A program made the translations under genes and the position numbers. From Enterococcus saccharolyticus subsp. saccharolyticus (GTDB taxonomy: Bacteria > Bacillota > Bacilli > Lactobacillales > Enterococcaceae): DNA of 64,000 bases. Shown here in pieces: positions 30,328 to 39,551 of the stretch; position 1 is the stretch's first letter; the number at the start of each line of letters is the position of its first letter. The notes under the pieces are model-generated. The model did no database searches. It saw only the letters and a program-made list of their open reading frames with translations, and was not told the origin of the DNA. The DNA is taken from the NCBI RefSeq assembly GCF_029023825.1, contig NZ_CP118957.1:1635794-1699793 (forward strand), read 5' to 3'.

Positions 30328-31527
30328 TTACTTTCTGCGATTTTTTTCAACAAATGCCTTGATTCGATTGACAGTTTCTTCTAAGGTTGCCCAGTCTGAG
30401 GCATAACTTAAACGGATATTTTCATTGGCACCAAAACCAGCACCGGTCACTACTGCAACATGCGCTTCATTTAATAACGCATCGGTAAATTCAGTAACAT
30501 CCGTATATCCACAAAGTTCCATCGTACCTTTAACATTTGGAAACAAATAAAAGGCACCTTGAGGTTTAGCCAATTTCACACCTGGAATTTCTAACATTAA
30601 CGGATACAAGCGATTTAAACGTTCCTCGAAAGCTTGACGCATTTCTTCCACAGTATCTTGTGTACCTGTTAATGCTTCTACAGCTGCATATTGACTAACC
30701 GCTGTTGGATTACTTGTTGATTGAGAAGCAATATCTGTCATCGCTTGAATCAATTCTTTGTCGCCAATCGCAAAACCAATGCGCCAGCCAGTCATTGAAT
30801 AACTTTTTGAAACGCCATTGATAATCAGTGTTTGTTTGCGAATTTCTTCAGAAATCGTCGCAATCGGTGTAAACTCGTTACCATCATAGACTAAACGACC
30901 ATAAATATCATCTGCTATAATTAAAAGGTCATGTGCAACGGCCCATTCACCAATTGCTTGTAATTCATCTTTTGTGTAAATCATACCAGTAGGGTTAGAA
31001 GGTGAATTTAAAATCACCGCTTTTGATTGCTCTGTGCGGACTGATTCTAATTGTGCAACAGTCACTTTAAATTGATTGTCTTCACTACCTTCAACAAAAA
31101 CAGGTGTCCCATCTGCTAATTTGACTTGTTCACCATAACTTACCCAATACGGTGTAGGAATAATGACTTCATCGCCTTCATCTAAAATCGCTTGGAATAA
31201 CGCATACAAAGCAAATTTAGCTCCATCTGTTACTAATGTTTGAGAAACATCATACGTTAAACCATAAAATTTTTCGATATAATCAACAATCGCTTGACGT
31301 AGTTCCGGAATACCTGCACTTGGTGTGTAGAAGCTAGCTTTTCCAGATTCAATCGCCGCAATGGCTGCTTTTTGAATATTTTTTGGTGTTGGAAAATCCG
31401 GCTCTCCTAATGTCACACTTAAGACATCAACGCCTTGGCTTTTTAATTCTTTCGCTTTTGTCGAAGCAGCTAACGTTACAGATGGTTCTAATGTTTCTGT
31501 TCTTTTTGATAATTTCATCTCATTCAC
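30328..31527 (-). CDS. aspB: Pyridoxal-phosphate aspartate aminotransferase
   Basis: 399 residues, fold-type I class I aminotransferase: LVTDGAKFALYALFQA, NSPSNPTG, the lysine for PLP in GVSKSYSMTGWRIGF, and the C-terminal arginine region NENIRLSYASD. It interconverts aspartate/2-oxoglutarate and oxaloacetate/glutamate, supplying aspartate for asparagine and asnS next door. Ends 43 bases before asnS and starts 16 bases after tseB, all on one strand. Confidence 0.92.
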   Translation of the reverse strand: MNEMKLSKRTETLEPSVTLAASTKAKELKSQGVDVLSVTLGEPDFPTPKNIQKAAIAAIESGKASFYTPSAGIPELRQAIVDYIEKFYGLTYDVSQTLVTDGAKFALYALFQAILDEGDEVIIPTPYWVSYGEQVKLADGTPVFVEGSEDNQFKVTVAQLESVRTEQSKAVILNSPSNPTGMIYTKDELQAIGEWAVAHDLLIIADDIYGRLVYDGNEFTPIATISEEIRKQTLIINGVSKSYSMTGWRIGFAIGDKELIQAMTDIASQSTSNPTAVSQYAAVEALTGTQDTVEEMRQAFEERLNRLYPLMLEIPGVKLAKPQGAFYLFPNVKGTMELCGYTDVTEFTDALLNEAHVAVVTGAGFGANENIRLSYASDWATLEETVNRIKAFVEKNRRK

Positions 31528-31543
31528 CCTTTCAATTTACACC

Positions 31544-32044
31544 TTAAATATTTCGAATTACTTTGACTTCTTTCCCGTCTTTGAAGTCTAAAAGATAATA
31601 GTTATTCCCCTTATTACCTTTTGTCATCACTTCCCAAACAGGTTGGTCTTCAAACATACCTAGAGTCGCTTTTCGTAACGTTTCTCTTGGGTAGTCTTTA
31701 AAAATCTTCTCTTTCGCTTCGTCTTCCGTTAACCCTTCATCTTGTGCCAGTACGGTCACGTTTTCTCCTGATTTAGGAATGATGGCCACAACATCTTGTT
31801 GTTCCTGATTCTTCCCTAAGACAGAAAAATACGTATCTTCTCTAGTAAACCAATAAAAACGATCGACTTCTTCAATACTTGCATATTGTTTAGCAAGCTG
31901 AGTCGCTTCAGCTTTGGCTTGACGGATTGAACTGGTTGCACGAATGTAAGAAAGCGAAGAAAAGAGAATAATAAGCAGCAGGATAGTAATTCCTATCAAC
32001 AATGCAATAATTTTTCGTTTTTCTTTTTGATCATCGGCTGTCAC
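31544..32044 (-). CDS. TseB/YpmB-like membrane-anchored protein (DUF5590)
   Basis: 166 residues: one N-terminal membrane helix (IIALLIGITILLLIILFSSLSYI) and an extracellular part with paired small domains (QYASIEEVDRFYWFTREDTYFSVLGKN and TEDEAKEKIFKDYPRETLRKATLGMFEDQPVWEV). In Bacillus the homologue TseB links to PBP2A during cell elongation. Position between dinG and aspB matches Bacillus ypmB. The start appears to be GTG 32044 with AGGAAG 12 bases upstream. Confidence 0.8.
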   Translation of the reverse strand: MTADDQKEKRKIIALLIGITILLLIILFSSLSYIRATSSIRQAKAEATQLAKQYASIEEVDRFYWFTREDTYFSVLGKNQEQQDVVAIIPKSGENVTVLAQDEGLTEDEAKEKIFKDYPRETLRKATLGMFEDQPVWEVMTKGNKGNNYYLLDFKDGKEVKVIRNI

Positions 32045-32078
32045 TTCTTTTGTTCACTTCCTTTCTTGCTAGGTCTCA

Positions 32079-34874
32079 TTATACAAAAACTTTCGCTGAA
32101 TCTGTACTATTTTCATTTAAATCTTTGGTCTTTTCTAAGAACTGAACCGTTGCCTCACGAATTTCTTCGACGGAAGCTTCTTGTAAAAGTAATTCTTTTG
32201 GTAACGCACGAGCCATTTTTTTCCCGTATTTGGTTGTCACAATCCGACGATCTAAAATAATCATCGTACCTTTATCTTCTTGAGAACGAATCAAACGCCC
32301 CAACCCTTGACGTAATTTCAACGCTGCTTTCGGAATGGTTTCTTGGATAAAAGGATTGATTCCTTGTTTTTCTAAATAGGCTTGCCGAGCTTTCACCATT
32401 GGACGCTCAGGATTTTCAAAAGGCAAACGTGTAACAATCAATAGTTGTAAAGAGTCTCCGGGTAAATCGACACCTTCCCAGAAACTATCTGCACCAAATA
32501 AAATACTATCATTGGATTGGATAAATCGTTTTAAAAGTTTTTCACGACTACCGCCCATTCCTTGCGCTAAAATTTCACGACCATTTTCTAAAAATTTCAT
32601 GTGCATACGACTATACACTTTTTGTAAAATATCATGAGAAGTAAACAAAACCAACACAGGTTGCTTCGTATCTGCCAATAAAGTCGTCAGGGTGTTTGCT
32701 AAGTATTTCGCATACTCTGACGCATCGTAGTCATGAATTGCAATGCCTTTATCGAGTGTAAATAATTGGGCTTGTTTGGCATAATCATAAGTTGTTGGTA
32801 TCACTTTTAATGGCGCCTCAGGAATACCTAATTTTTTCGCAAAATAACTACGATCCCCCGACACGCGTAACGTACCACCAATATACAAAATATGTTCGTA
32901 GCGCTCATACCAACGTGTATTAGGCAAAATAGCAGCATCAAAATCAATTAATTGTAATTTCACCGTTCGTTGATTACCATAAATCGATAAAAAATGAACA
33001 TAATTTTCTTCCCAATTTGAAAACCAATGATCCATTAATTGATATTGACGAACCATTTCATCAAAGAAACTTAACAAATCCCCAAACAAAATGCGCTGGC
33101 GATTTAACCAAGAATGATTCATACGATGCATCAGGGTCGTTAATTGTTCTTGTAACACTAGTAACTCTTCATAATACAATAGCAAACGTTGAATATTTTT
33201 CTCACACTGGCGAGAAACAGCTTCTCGTTGGTCTTTGGTCACTATATTCTCTTCTCTAATCCCTGTTGTTTGTGACCATTCATAAAAAATATCTTCTTGT
33301 ACTTCAACAATAGCTGTCAATTCATCACGATACAATTGGAATAAGCGTGATGTTTCATAATCTTGATCAACCATTAATTGAATTAAATCAAATAATTGTC
33401 CTTCGTCTTGAAATTGTCCTAACTTGCGTTGAAAAGCACTCGTATCAACAAAAAAATTAGAGACTTGTTCCATAATGTCTGGTAAATGATGGGCTTCATC
33501 AATAATTAAATAGGGACTATTTGGGATTAATTGTTGTTGTCGCTGGGTTTCTTGTGCTAACAACGCATGATTAATAATCAAAACATTGCTTTGTTTCATT
33601 TGAGCATACAAATGACGCAAGAAATCTTCTTTGTAAAGTGCTTGTGATTTCGCTAGATTCTCTACCCCACGATGCTTGATTTCTTGGAATAATAGATGAT
33701 TCAGACGAACTAAATTTAGCTCATCAAAATCACCTGTGACTGTTTGCGTTAACCACACTAATATTCCCATTTGATATAACGCGTACTGTTTTTGTTGTAC
33801 AGGAATATTTAACGTTGCTTTAAATCGTTGCAAATCGATATAGTGATTCTTACTCTTAACAACAGTCGCTTGAATGGGTTGCTCTAATAGTGTATTCAAT
33901 AAAGGAATATCCTGATTAATCAATTGTTGCTGCAATAAAATAGACACCGTACTAATAATGACAGGCTTTTCTGGCGTAGCTAAAAAATGTGCGGGTAACA
34001 GATAACCAATTGTTTTCCCCATACCGGTGGATGCTTCAACCAATAAATCTTTTTGCTCACTGGTAGTAAAATGACGATAAATAATATTCATCAATTTACT
34101 TTGCTCTTTACGATAGGTTAATTTCTCTTGATATAACGCCATTTTTTCTTTTTTAGTCGTTGGATAGGGTTTAGCAAAATGTTGTTCTAAAAATAATTTC
34201 ACTTCTTTTTTTCGTAAAGCAATCCCATCAACAATTTCCAAATTGTCTGATAATGGTTGGGGATTGTCACGCATTTCTTGCATAACAGATTGAATGTACT
34301 CGCTCGTTTGCATGCTAGTTACCGTACTTAATTGAGCAATTTTTTCCATTGTCACTAAGGGCAATGCTTTCATAATGTGTTCCATATAAACTAATAACGC
34401 AGCCGTCACTTCCGCATCACTATCTGCTTGATGAGGCGCATCATGTTCTAACCCCAGACTTTCTGCCAAATCGCCTAAACGAAAACTAACTTCCGTTGGT
34501 AAAAAGATTTGAGCTAATTCTACGGTATCAATTCCTGGAATTTTTAACGGCGGCATGCCACAACGCTCTAATTCATGATTTAAAAAATGATAATCAAAAT
34601 GGATATTATGCGCCACAAAAACCGTATTTTCTAATAAGTTATAAATAATCGGGGCAACATCTTCAAAGAGCGGGGCTTTTTTCACTCGTTTATTAGAAAT
34701 ATGCGTCAAGTTTTGAATTTGTTTGGAAATCGGCTGCATCGGATTGATGTCGGTCGCAAATCGACTAACGATTTTATTATTTTCAACTAAGACACAACCA
34801 AATTGGATGATACGATCGCTTTTAGGATCGGTGCCTGTTGTTTCAATATCTACAATTGCATAAGTGGTCTTCAT
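32079..34874 (-). CDS. dinG: DinG-family helicase with N-terminal DnaQ-like exonuclease
   Basis: 931 residues. N-terminal DEDD 3'-5' exonuclease domain (about 1-170; AIVDIETTGTDP, then HNIHFDYHFL) fused to an XPD/DinG helicase (about 250-925) with Walker A EASTGMGKTIGYLLP, DEAH box LIIDEAHHLPD and motif VI QGLGRLIRSQEDKG. The cysteine cluster that holds Fe-S in Gram-negative DinG is missing, as in other Firmicutes, in which the protein acts mainly as a nuclease. ATG at 34874 follows GAGGAGG; the 24 extra upstream codons are not supported. Upstream of tseB-aspB-asnS. Confidence 0.9.
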   Translation of the reverse strand: MKTTYAIVDIETTGTDPKSDRIIQFGCVLVENNKIVSRFATDINPMQPISKQIQNLTHISNKRVKKAPLFEDVAPIIYNLLENTVFVAHNIHFDYHFLNHELERCGMPPLKIPGIDTVELAQIFLPTEVSFRLGDLAESLGLEHDAPHQADSDAEVTAALLVYMEHIMKALPLVTMEKIAQLSTVTSMQTSEYIQSVMQEMRDNPQPLSDNLEIVDGIALRKKEVKLFLEQHFAKPYPTTKKEKMALYQEKLTYRKEQSKLMNIIYRHFTTSEQKDLLVEASTGMGKTIGYLLPAHFLATPEKPVIISTVSILLQQQLINQDIPLLNTLLEQPIQATVVKSKNHYIDLQRFKATLNIPVQQKQYALYQMGILVWLTQTVTGDFDELNLVRLNHLLFQEIKHRGVENLAKSQALYKEDFLRHLYAQMKQSNVLIINHALLAQETQRQQQLIPNSPYLIIDEAHHLPDIMEQVSNFFVDTSAFQRKLGQFQDEGQLFDLIQLMVDQDYETSRLFQLYRDELTAIVEVQEDIFYEWSQTTGIREENIVTKDQREAVSRQCEKNIQRLLLYYEELLVLQEQLTTLMHRMNHSWLNRQRILFGDLLSFFDEMVRQYQLMDHWFSNWEENYVHFLSIYGNQRTVKLQLIDFDAAILPNTRWYERYEHILYIGGTLRVSGDRSYFAKKLGIPEAPLKVIPTTYDYAKQAQLFTLDKGIAIHDYDASEYAKYLANTLTTLLADTKQPVLVLFTSHDILQKVYSRMHMKFLENGREILAQGMGGSREKLLKRFIQSNDSILFGADSFWEGVDLPGDSLQLLIVTRLPFENPERPMVKARQAYLEKQGINPFIQETIPKAALKLRQGLGRLIRSQEDKGTMIILDRRIVTTKYGKKMARALPKELLLQEASVEEIREATVQFLEKTKDLNENSTDSAKVFV

Positions 34875-34944
34875 CCTCTTCCTCCTCACACATGCTCTTT
34901 GCATTATACTACAAAGATTTTTATTCGCCCACCTTTGCCCAAAC

Positions 34945-34976
34945 AAAAAAGACCATCCGTGAAGATAATCTTTTTT
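34945..34976 (-). terminator. Terminator after the purine permease gene
   Basis: AAAAAAGACCATC (34945-34957) and GATAATCTTTTTT (34964-34976) pair fully on the minus strand if two G-U pairs are allowed; the left flank is A/T-rich. It separates the permease from dinG. Confidence 0.7.
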
Positions 34977-34980
34977 GATT

Positions 34981-36300
34981 TTATTTTGTTTCAGGAATTA
35001 ATTTATTCATGGCAACCGCAACAATCGCACTCAAAGCAATCGGTGAATCTAATAAATATTGAATGAATTGTGGCGCACTTTGTTTGACTTCAGCTGGCAT
35101 AAATAATAAACCAATTGCAAAAATTAGTGGCACACCAATAATGTATAATTCACGCTCAGAGAACTCTTGGTTCTTAATCACGCGGAAACCACTTAGCATG
35201 ATAATGACACATACCACAGAGAAGACACCACCAATGACAGCCGATGGAATTGCATGAATCAATGCGGATAATTTACCTAAGAAAGATAAAATAATAAACC
35301 ACACCGATGCCATAACAAAGACTTTTTTACTTGCTACACCAGTGATGGAAATGATACCTGCATTTGTTGAATAGCCAGTTACCGGTGTTGTTCCCACTAA
35401 AGCAGCAGTTAAACAGCCTAATCCTTCACCGATCACGCCTTTATTAATTTGTTCATCCGTCACAGATTCTTCGGTTACGGCGCTGACAGCATACCATGTG
35501 CCTGTTGTTTCAGCTAACAATACCATATAAATCACTAACATCGTTAAAATAGCAGATGAGTTAAACTTCAACCCAAAGTCAACAAATGCTAAATTCGGTA
35601 AACTTAAGAAAGAAGCTTCTGAAACAGAACTAAAATCTAAGCCGCCCATGAAAGAAGCAACCACTGAACCTAAAGCTAAAGCAATAATAACAGAACTAAT
35701 ACGGAAAATTTTGCCTAATCGAGGGAAATACTCACCCAACATAGAAAAAATGATTAACGTTGCTGCTGTAATTGCAGCTAATAAAATATTTTGATTCACA
35801 CTTAAACTTTCACTTGAAACATAAATGTTCCCCGTAAAAGCAGAAGGTAGGAGCGTTAAACCAACAATCATAATAATGGTCCCACTCACAATACTTGGAA
35901 TAAATTTCCGAACAATATATTTATAGACACCTGTCAAACCTAACAATACGACAGCTAACGCACCAATGACACTGGCTCCTAACACAGTATCCATGCCTTT
36001 TGACCCCAGATAAATTCCAATAATCGCTCCTAATGGAACAAATGACGGACCTTGGCAAACAGGTAATTTCAAGAAAAATAAAACTTGAATTAACGAAGCA
36101 ATCCCTGCACCTAAGAAGGTCGATTGGATTAATCCGGCGGCCTCAGGTGACGACATCCCTACAGCTGTTGCAATAATAAATGGTGGGACATACACATCCA
36201 TCGCCAACACATGTTGTAACCCTAAAATAAACGCTTGACCAAAGGAAATATCTTCATTTACACCCACGGTTAGGCCTTTTTTCTCTACTTTTGTTTCCAC
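34981..36300 (-). CDS. NCS2-family xanthine/guanine permease
   Basis: 439 residues with about 13-14 helices; family motifs GLQHVLAMDVYVPP near the N end and the substrate-binding TTGTWYAVSAV / GYSTNAGIISITGVASK region. These proteins bring in oxopurines or uracil with H+ or Na+. Position directly after guanine deaminase suggests guanine or xanthine. The start is GTG 36300, 6 bases after TAGGAGG; the frame is open 16 codons further, inside guaD. The downstream end is a clear terminator. Confidence 0.85.
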   Translation of the reverse strand: METKVEKKGLTVGVNEDISFGQAFILGLQHVLAMDVYVPPFIIATAVGMSSPEAAGLIQSTFLGAGIASLIQVLFFLKLPVCQGPSFVPLGAIIGIYLGSKGMDTVLGASVIGALAVVLLGLTGVYKYIVRKFIPSIVSGTIIMIVGLTLLPSAFTGNIYVSSESLSVNQNILLAAITAATLIIFSMLGEYFPRLGKIFRISSVIIALALGSVVASFMGGLDFSSVSEASFLSLPNLAFVDFGLKFNSSAILTMLVIYMVLLAETTGTWYAVSAVTEESVTDEQINKGVIGEGLGCLTAALVGTTPVTGYSTNAGIISITGVASKKVFVMASVWFIILSFLGKLSALIHAIPSAVIGGVFSVVCVIIMLSGFRVIKNQEFSERELYIIGVPLIFAIGLLFMPAEVKQSAPQFIQYLLDSPIALSAIVAVAMNKLIPETK

Positions 36301-36311
36301 AAATTTTCCTC

Positions 36312-37666
36312 CTAGTACTTCTCGTGTACAAGTTTTCCTTGTACCCAAACTTGTTTAATATTGGCAGGTGTTGCTAAATAAAGTAATTTTTGCAATTGTT
36401 CCGCTGGTTCATTAAACACCCCAAAACCAGATAACGATGCGCCTGTGGCATTCATATCAATCACTTGTACATCACAGGCATACCCTTTAGCGATGACGCC
36501 AATTGGCAAGCTTAATGCCTCGCCGCCACCTTGTGTTGCTAAAGAAAAAGCTTCGATGACCGAAATACGTGAATCTGGCACACCACGTGTTTCTTGCGCA
36601 CAAGTGACATCGACACCGTCTTCTAACATGCGTGAAGACATGACTGCTTGTTTGATGTTATCCCATAAACTTGGTGAAAATCCGCCAGAAATATCCGTAC
36701 CTAAACCAATCTCCACACCTTGTTCTTTCAAACGTTTGATTGGAATCACGCCATTCGCAAAGTAAGCATTTGAAATCGGACAATGAGCCACTGCTGTCCC
36801 TGTCTCAACAAAAATTTCGCCATCTTTTTCATTGATGAAATTACAGTGTGCCATCACGGATTTTTCGGTTAACAAACCAAAATCACGCAATACTTCGGTA
36901 TCTGATTTACCAAAACGTTCTTTCACATGATCGTGTTCCCATTGACCTTCACTACAATGAGACTGAACATGTACATGATATTTCTCAGCTAATTGCCCCA
37001 ATCCAGCTAGCCCCTCGTCTGTACAACTCGGTACAAAACGTGGCGTAATCACTGGGTATACACCTTGCGAGACATTTTTCCCTAGTTCTTTTACCGCTAC
37101 AATAAATTCTTCGGTATCTGTTAATGCTTGTTGTGTTGAAGCATCGCGATAAAAATCAGGGTTCATGTCTGGATGATCCATAACAACTTTCCCTACTAAT
37201 CCACGTTGTCCTTGTTTTGCACAAATTTCAGCCAAAGCTAAACTTGCTTCTAAATGTACTGTTGCAAAGTATAAAACAGTAATTGTTCCACGTGCTAATA
37301 AGTTCTTCACTAAGTCTTGATACACCGTTTGAGCAAAAGTGCTGTCTTGATATTTTGCCTCTAGAGGAAAGGTACATTCATCTAACCACTTATTGAGTGG
37401 TTCATCTAAGGCAATTCCAGCTTGTGGCCATTGCGGAGCATGGACATGTAAATCAATAAAACCTGGTAAGAAATATTGTCCGTCTTCTAACTCTACAAAT
37501 TTATCGCTTGCCTGAGCTTCTTTTAATTTGGTTTGATACAATGTATCTTTTGTTTGGAATACATTTTGGATAATTCCTTGTTCATCCACTTCAATAAGTA
37601 CATCTTATAAAAAAAAACTAATTGACCATAGCTTGGCGTATAGAATACAGCCCCTTAAAAAAACAT
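36312..37666 (-). pseudogene. guaD: Guanine deaminase, 5' end disrupted
   Basis: The frame from GTG 37589 to 36312 (425 residues) holds the amidohydrolase core: metal site DLHVHAPQWP, substrate loop WLDECTFPLEAKY, SHCSEGQWEHD, MAHCNF and GLGTDISGG. It lacks a ribosome site there. A well-spaced AGGAGC ... ATG lies at 37666, but this frame stops after three codons in a run of seven T. In the core's own frame the DNA between reads like the family N-terminus (RGCILYAK ... DVLIEVDEQG) with one in-frame TAA at 37605-37607. So the first 25 or so codons carry several small defects. Sequencing error in homopolymers is the alternative. It would convert guanine to xanthine and works with the adjacent permease. 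Confidence 0.7.
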
Positions 37667-37698
37667 GATTGTTTGCTCCTTCTTTTTTATTCTTTTTA

Positions 37699-37726
37699 AT
37701 TATAATAGAAAACCTATCACCCACAA
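37699..37726 (-). promoter_or_regulatory. Candidate promoter before guaD
   Basis: Minus-strand TATAAT (37699-37704) with TTGTGG 16 bases upstream (37721-37726), about 33 bases before the ATG at 37666. No purine riboswitch pattern was seen between them and the gene. Confidence 0.45.
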
Positions 37727-37796
37727 GATTCTTCCGTAAGTTAACAACCAAAATTATATTACCGTTCATTTTTAACCGCTTACAATAAAAGGTACA

Positions 37797-37828
37797 CAAA
37801 AAAGACGAAGTCGTTCAACTTCGTCTTG
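37797..37828 (-). terminator. Terminator of the cold-shock gene
   Basis: AAGACGAAGT (37802-37811) and ACTTCGTCTT (37818-37827) form a perfect stem with a 6-base loop and T run on the minus strand. Confidence 0.85.
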
Positions 37829-37843
37829 TAAATTCATATAGAA

Positions 37844-38044
37844 TTAAGCTTTAACAACGTTAGTAGCTTGAGGGCCACGTTGTCCTTCTTCGATATCAAA
37901 AGTTACTGCTTGACCTTCTTCTAAAGTTTTGAAGCCGTCTCCTTGGATAGCTGAGAAATGTACGAATACATCGTTACCATTTTCTGCAGTGATAAATCCA
38001 AAACCTTTGTCTGCGTTAAACCATTTTACTGTACCTGTTTCCAT
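37844..38044 (-). CDS. Cold-shock protein, CspA family
   Basis: 66 residues, a single OB fold with RNP1 ([11 protein letters not shown]) and RNP2 (DVFVHFSAI). It binds single-stranded nucleic acid and melts RNA structure. AAGGAGG precedes the ATG. The leader is unusually long for a 66-residue protein (see next entry), as expected for cold-regulated csp genes. Confidence 0.95.
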   Translation of the reverse strand: METGTVKWFNADKGFGFITAENGNDVFVHFSAIQGDGFKTLEEGQAVTFDIEEGQRGPQATNVVKA

Positions 38045-38185
38045 ATTAAAAAATCCTCCTTGTGTATAAACACATATTTTGCAATTACTTGTTAAGGTGA
38101 AAATTTGGAAGATGTTTTAAAATGAAACAAGCTACCATATTTACCATTACAAAAACTACATTTTCATTATAACACACTCATTATA
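38045..38185 (-). promoter_or_regulatory. Long leader and promoter region of the cold-shock gene
   Basis: Two minus-strand TATAAT boxes lie at 38166-38171 and 38180-38185; neither has a good -35. Transcripts from them would have a 5' leader of about 110-130 bases, which in csp genes is a temperature-responsive element. Structure was not predicted. Confidence 0.4.
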
Positions 38186-38218
38186 AAAATATCTACCTTT
38201 TTTCAGAAGATTTCAAAA

Positions 38219-39325
38219 CTAATAGCGTAAAATAGCAACTAATTCCTTCTCACCTGGTGCATCTTTTTGATCCAAAACAAAAACATCGCCACCATTACGA
38301 ATGGTATCATTTGTTAACGTATTTAATACTTGTCGCCAATCATATTCCTCTTCTGGATTATCGCCATAGCCATCAATCAAGTTCGAAGTTGAGATAAATA
38401 GATGCGAAACACGCCCTTCTGATGCAGCTTGACGAATATCTGCTAATTGATCAAAGAATTTACGCTCAATCAACTCTTTATAATTTTTTACTTCTTTTGC
38501 TGTTAGCTTATCGACAATTACTTGCGTGCCTTTTTCAATTTCATTTACAGACAATTGTGCGGGCGATGAAGATACTGCAATCGACGAATCATAATAAGGA
38601 TATTTTGCCACTTTTTTAAAGGTTGTTTGATTTTCTGGAAGTGCAAAAAGATAAAGTGGTAACTTCTCGCCATTTTCCAATTCCTCTTTCAAGAAAGTAT
38701 CCACTGCTTGGTAGTAGTTCACCCAATCAATTTCGACTTCCTCATCTTTTGCACTGACACCGTGATAAGCAGCACTTGAATTTCCTTGTGTGCGGAAGTT
38801 TAAGTTGCCACCTGTAATTTCTTCACCCAGTGCTTTTTTAATATCTGTTGGTGCCCCTTCTGATAAAGAAACTTCAGAAAGTTGCTTATTTTCCATGTAA
38901 TACAATTTCATTGAATCGCGATTTAAACCTAATAGATGGTAATTATAATTGAATTGGGCATTTTTAATAATCGCCAATAGATAAGGTGTATCCCCAACAT
39001 AATATTGGTCATCTACAGCAATACTTAAACGGTGAACATAGGTTTCTTCGGTTGTTAAAATAATCGCAACACTAGCTGTTGCACTACGCCAAAAGTTTCG
39101 ATCATTCAATAACGTATCTGTTTTTTCCTGAAATTTTTGCCAGTCGTTTTCAGAATAACGTTTATTAAATCGTTTTTTTGCTTCTTTAACAAAGTTCTTG
39201 AATTTTAATTGATCTTTTTCGATGTCTTGATGAGCCACATGTGTATTTAACATGATTGTTACAAATGGTCCTTGTACACCTTCGGAAGTGAGTTGATCCA
39301 ATAATTCTTTACCAATTTTCGCCAT
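38219..39325 (-). CDS. Bacterial archaeo-eukaryotic release-factor-like protein (baeRF family 6)
   Basis: 368 residues, no membrane segment. It begins with the family pattern LLDQLTSEGVQGPFVTIMLNTHVAHQDIEKDQLKFKNFVKEA and ends with VSHLFISTSNLIDGYG...NGGDVFVLDQKDAPGEKELVAILRY, a layout of the eRF1 domain 2/3-like proteins of bacteria. Members are predicted to act on ribosomes or RNA; none has a settled role that I can state. It has a strong TAGGAGGG site and stands alone. The assignment rests on remembered family features. Confidence 0.65.
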   Translation of the reverse strand: MAKIGKELLDQLTSEGVQGPFVTIMLNTHVAHQDIEKDQLKFKNFVKEAKKRFNKRYSENDWQKFQEKTDTLLNDRNFWRSATASVAIILTTEETYVHRLSIAVDDQYYVGDTPYLLAIIKNAQFNYNYHLLGLNRDSMKLYYMENKQLSEVSLSEGAPTDIKKALGEEITGGNLNFRTQGNSSAAYHGVSAKDEEVEIDWVNYYQAVDTFLKEELENGEKLPLYLFALPENQTTFKKVAKYPYYDSSIAVSSSPAQLSVNEIEKGTQVIVDKLTAKEVKNYKELIERKFFDQLADIRQAASEGRVSHLFISTSNLIDGYGDNPEEEYDWRQVLNTLTNDTIRNGGDVFVLDQKDAPGEKELVAILRY

Positions 39326-39446
39326 AATATTCCCTCCTACAAAATTATATATTACACAATTAGTGTATCATGCCTCAGAGTGCTTTCCAAATAAAACGGT
39401 TACGTAACTAGTAATAGCCATTTTAAAAAATAAATGAAGAAAAGGC

Positions 39447-39474
39447 TTGACTTTCATTTTACTCTTATGATAAA
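39447..39474 (+). promoter_or_regulatory. Probable adcA promoter
   Basis: TTGACT (39447-39452), 16 bases, then GATAAA (39469-39474). The predicted start of transcription falls just before the Zur box. Confidence 0.5.
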
Positions 39475-39488
39475 TTAGGCACTGCCTT

Positions 39489-39509
39489 AAATCGTAACAA
39501 TTACGATTT
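39489..39509 (+). promoter_or_regulatory. Zur box upstream of adcA
   Basis: AAATCGTAAC followed by AATTACGATTT is a 21-bp palindrome that matches the Gram-positive Zur operator (AAATCGTAAT-N-ATTACGATTT) at nearly every position. It lies immediately after the predicted promoter, so zinc-loaded Zur would block adcA. Confidence 0.85.
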
Positions 39510-39551
39510 ACAAAAAATAATAAGAGAGATTCTTATTAAGGTAGAAAGTGA

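Noticed and set aside
37605..37799. A 64-codon minus-strand frame before guaD
   Set aside because: Not an independent gene: its C-terminal part reads like the lost guanine deaminase N-terminus and its upstream part overlaps the promoter.
37667..37800. Possible purine riboswitch before guaD
   Set aside because: The conserved core of the purine aptamer and a terminator are not present in this stretch.
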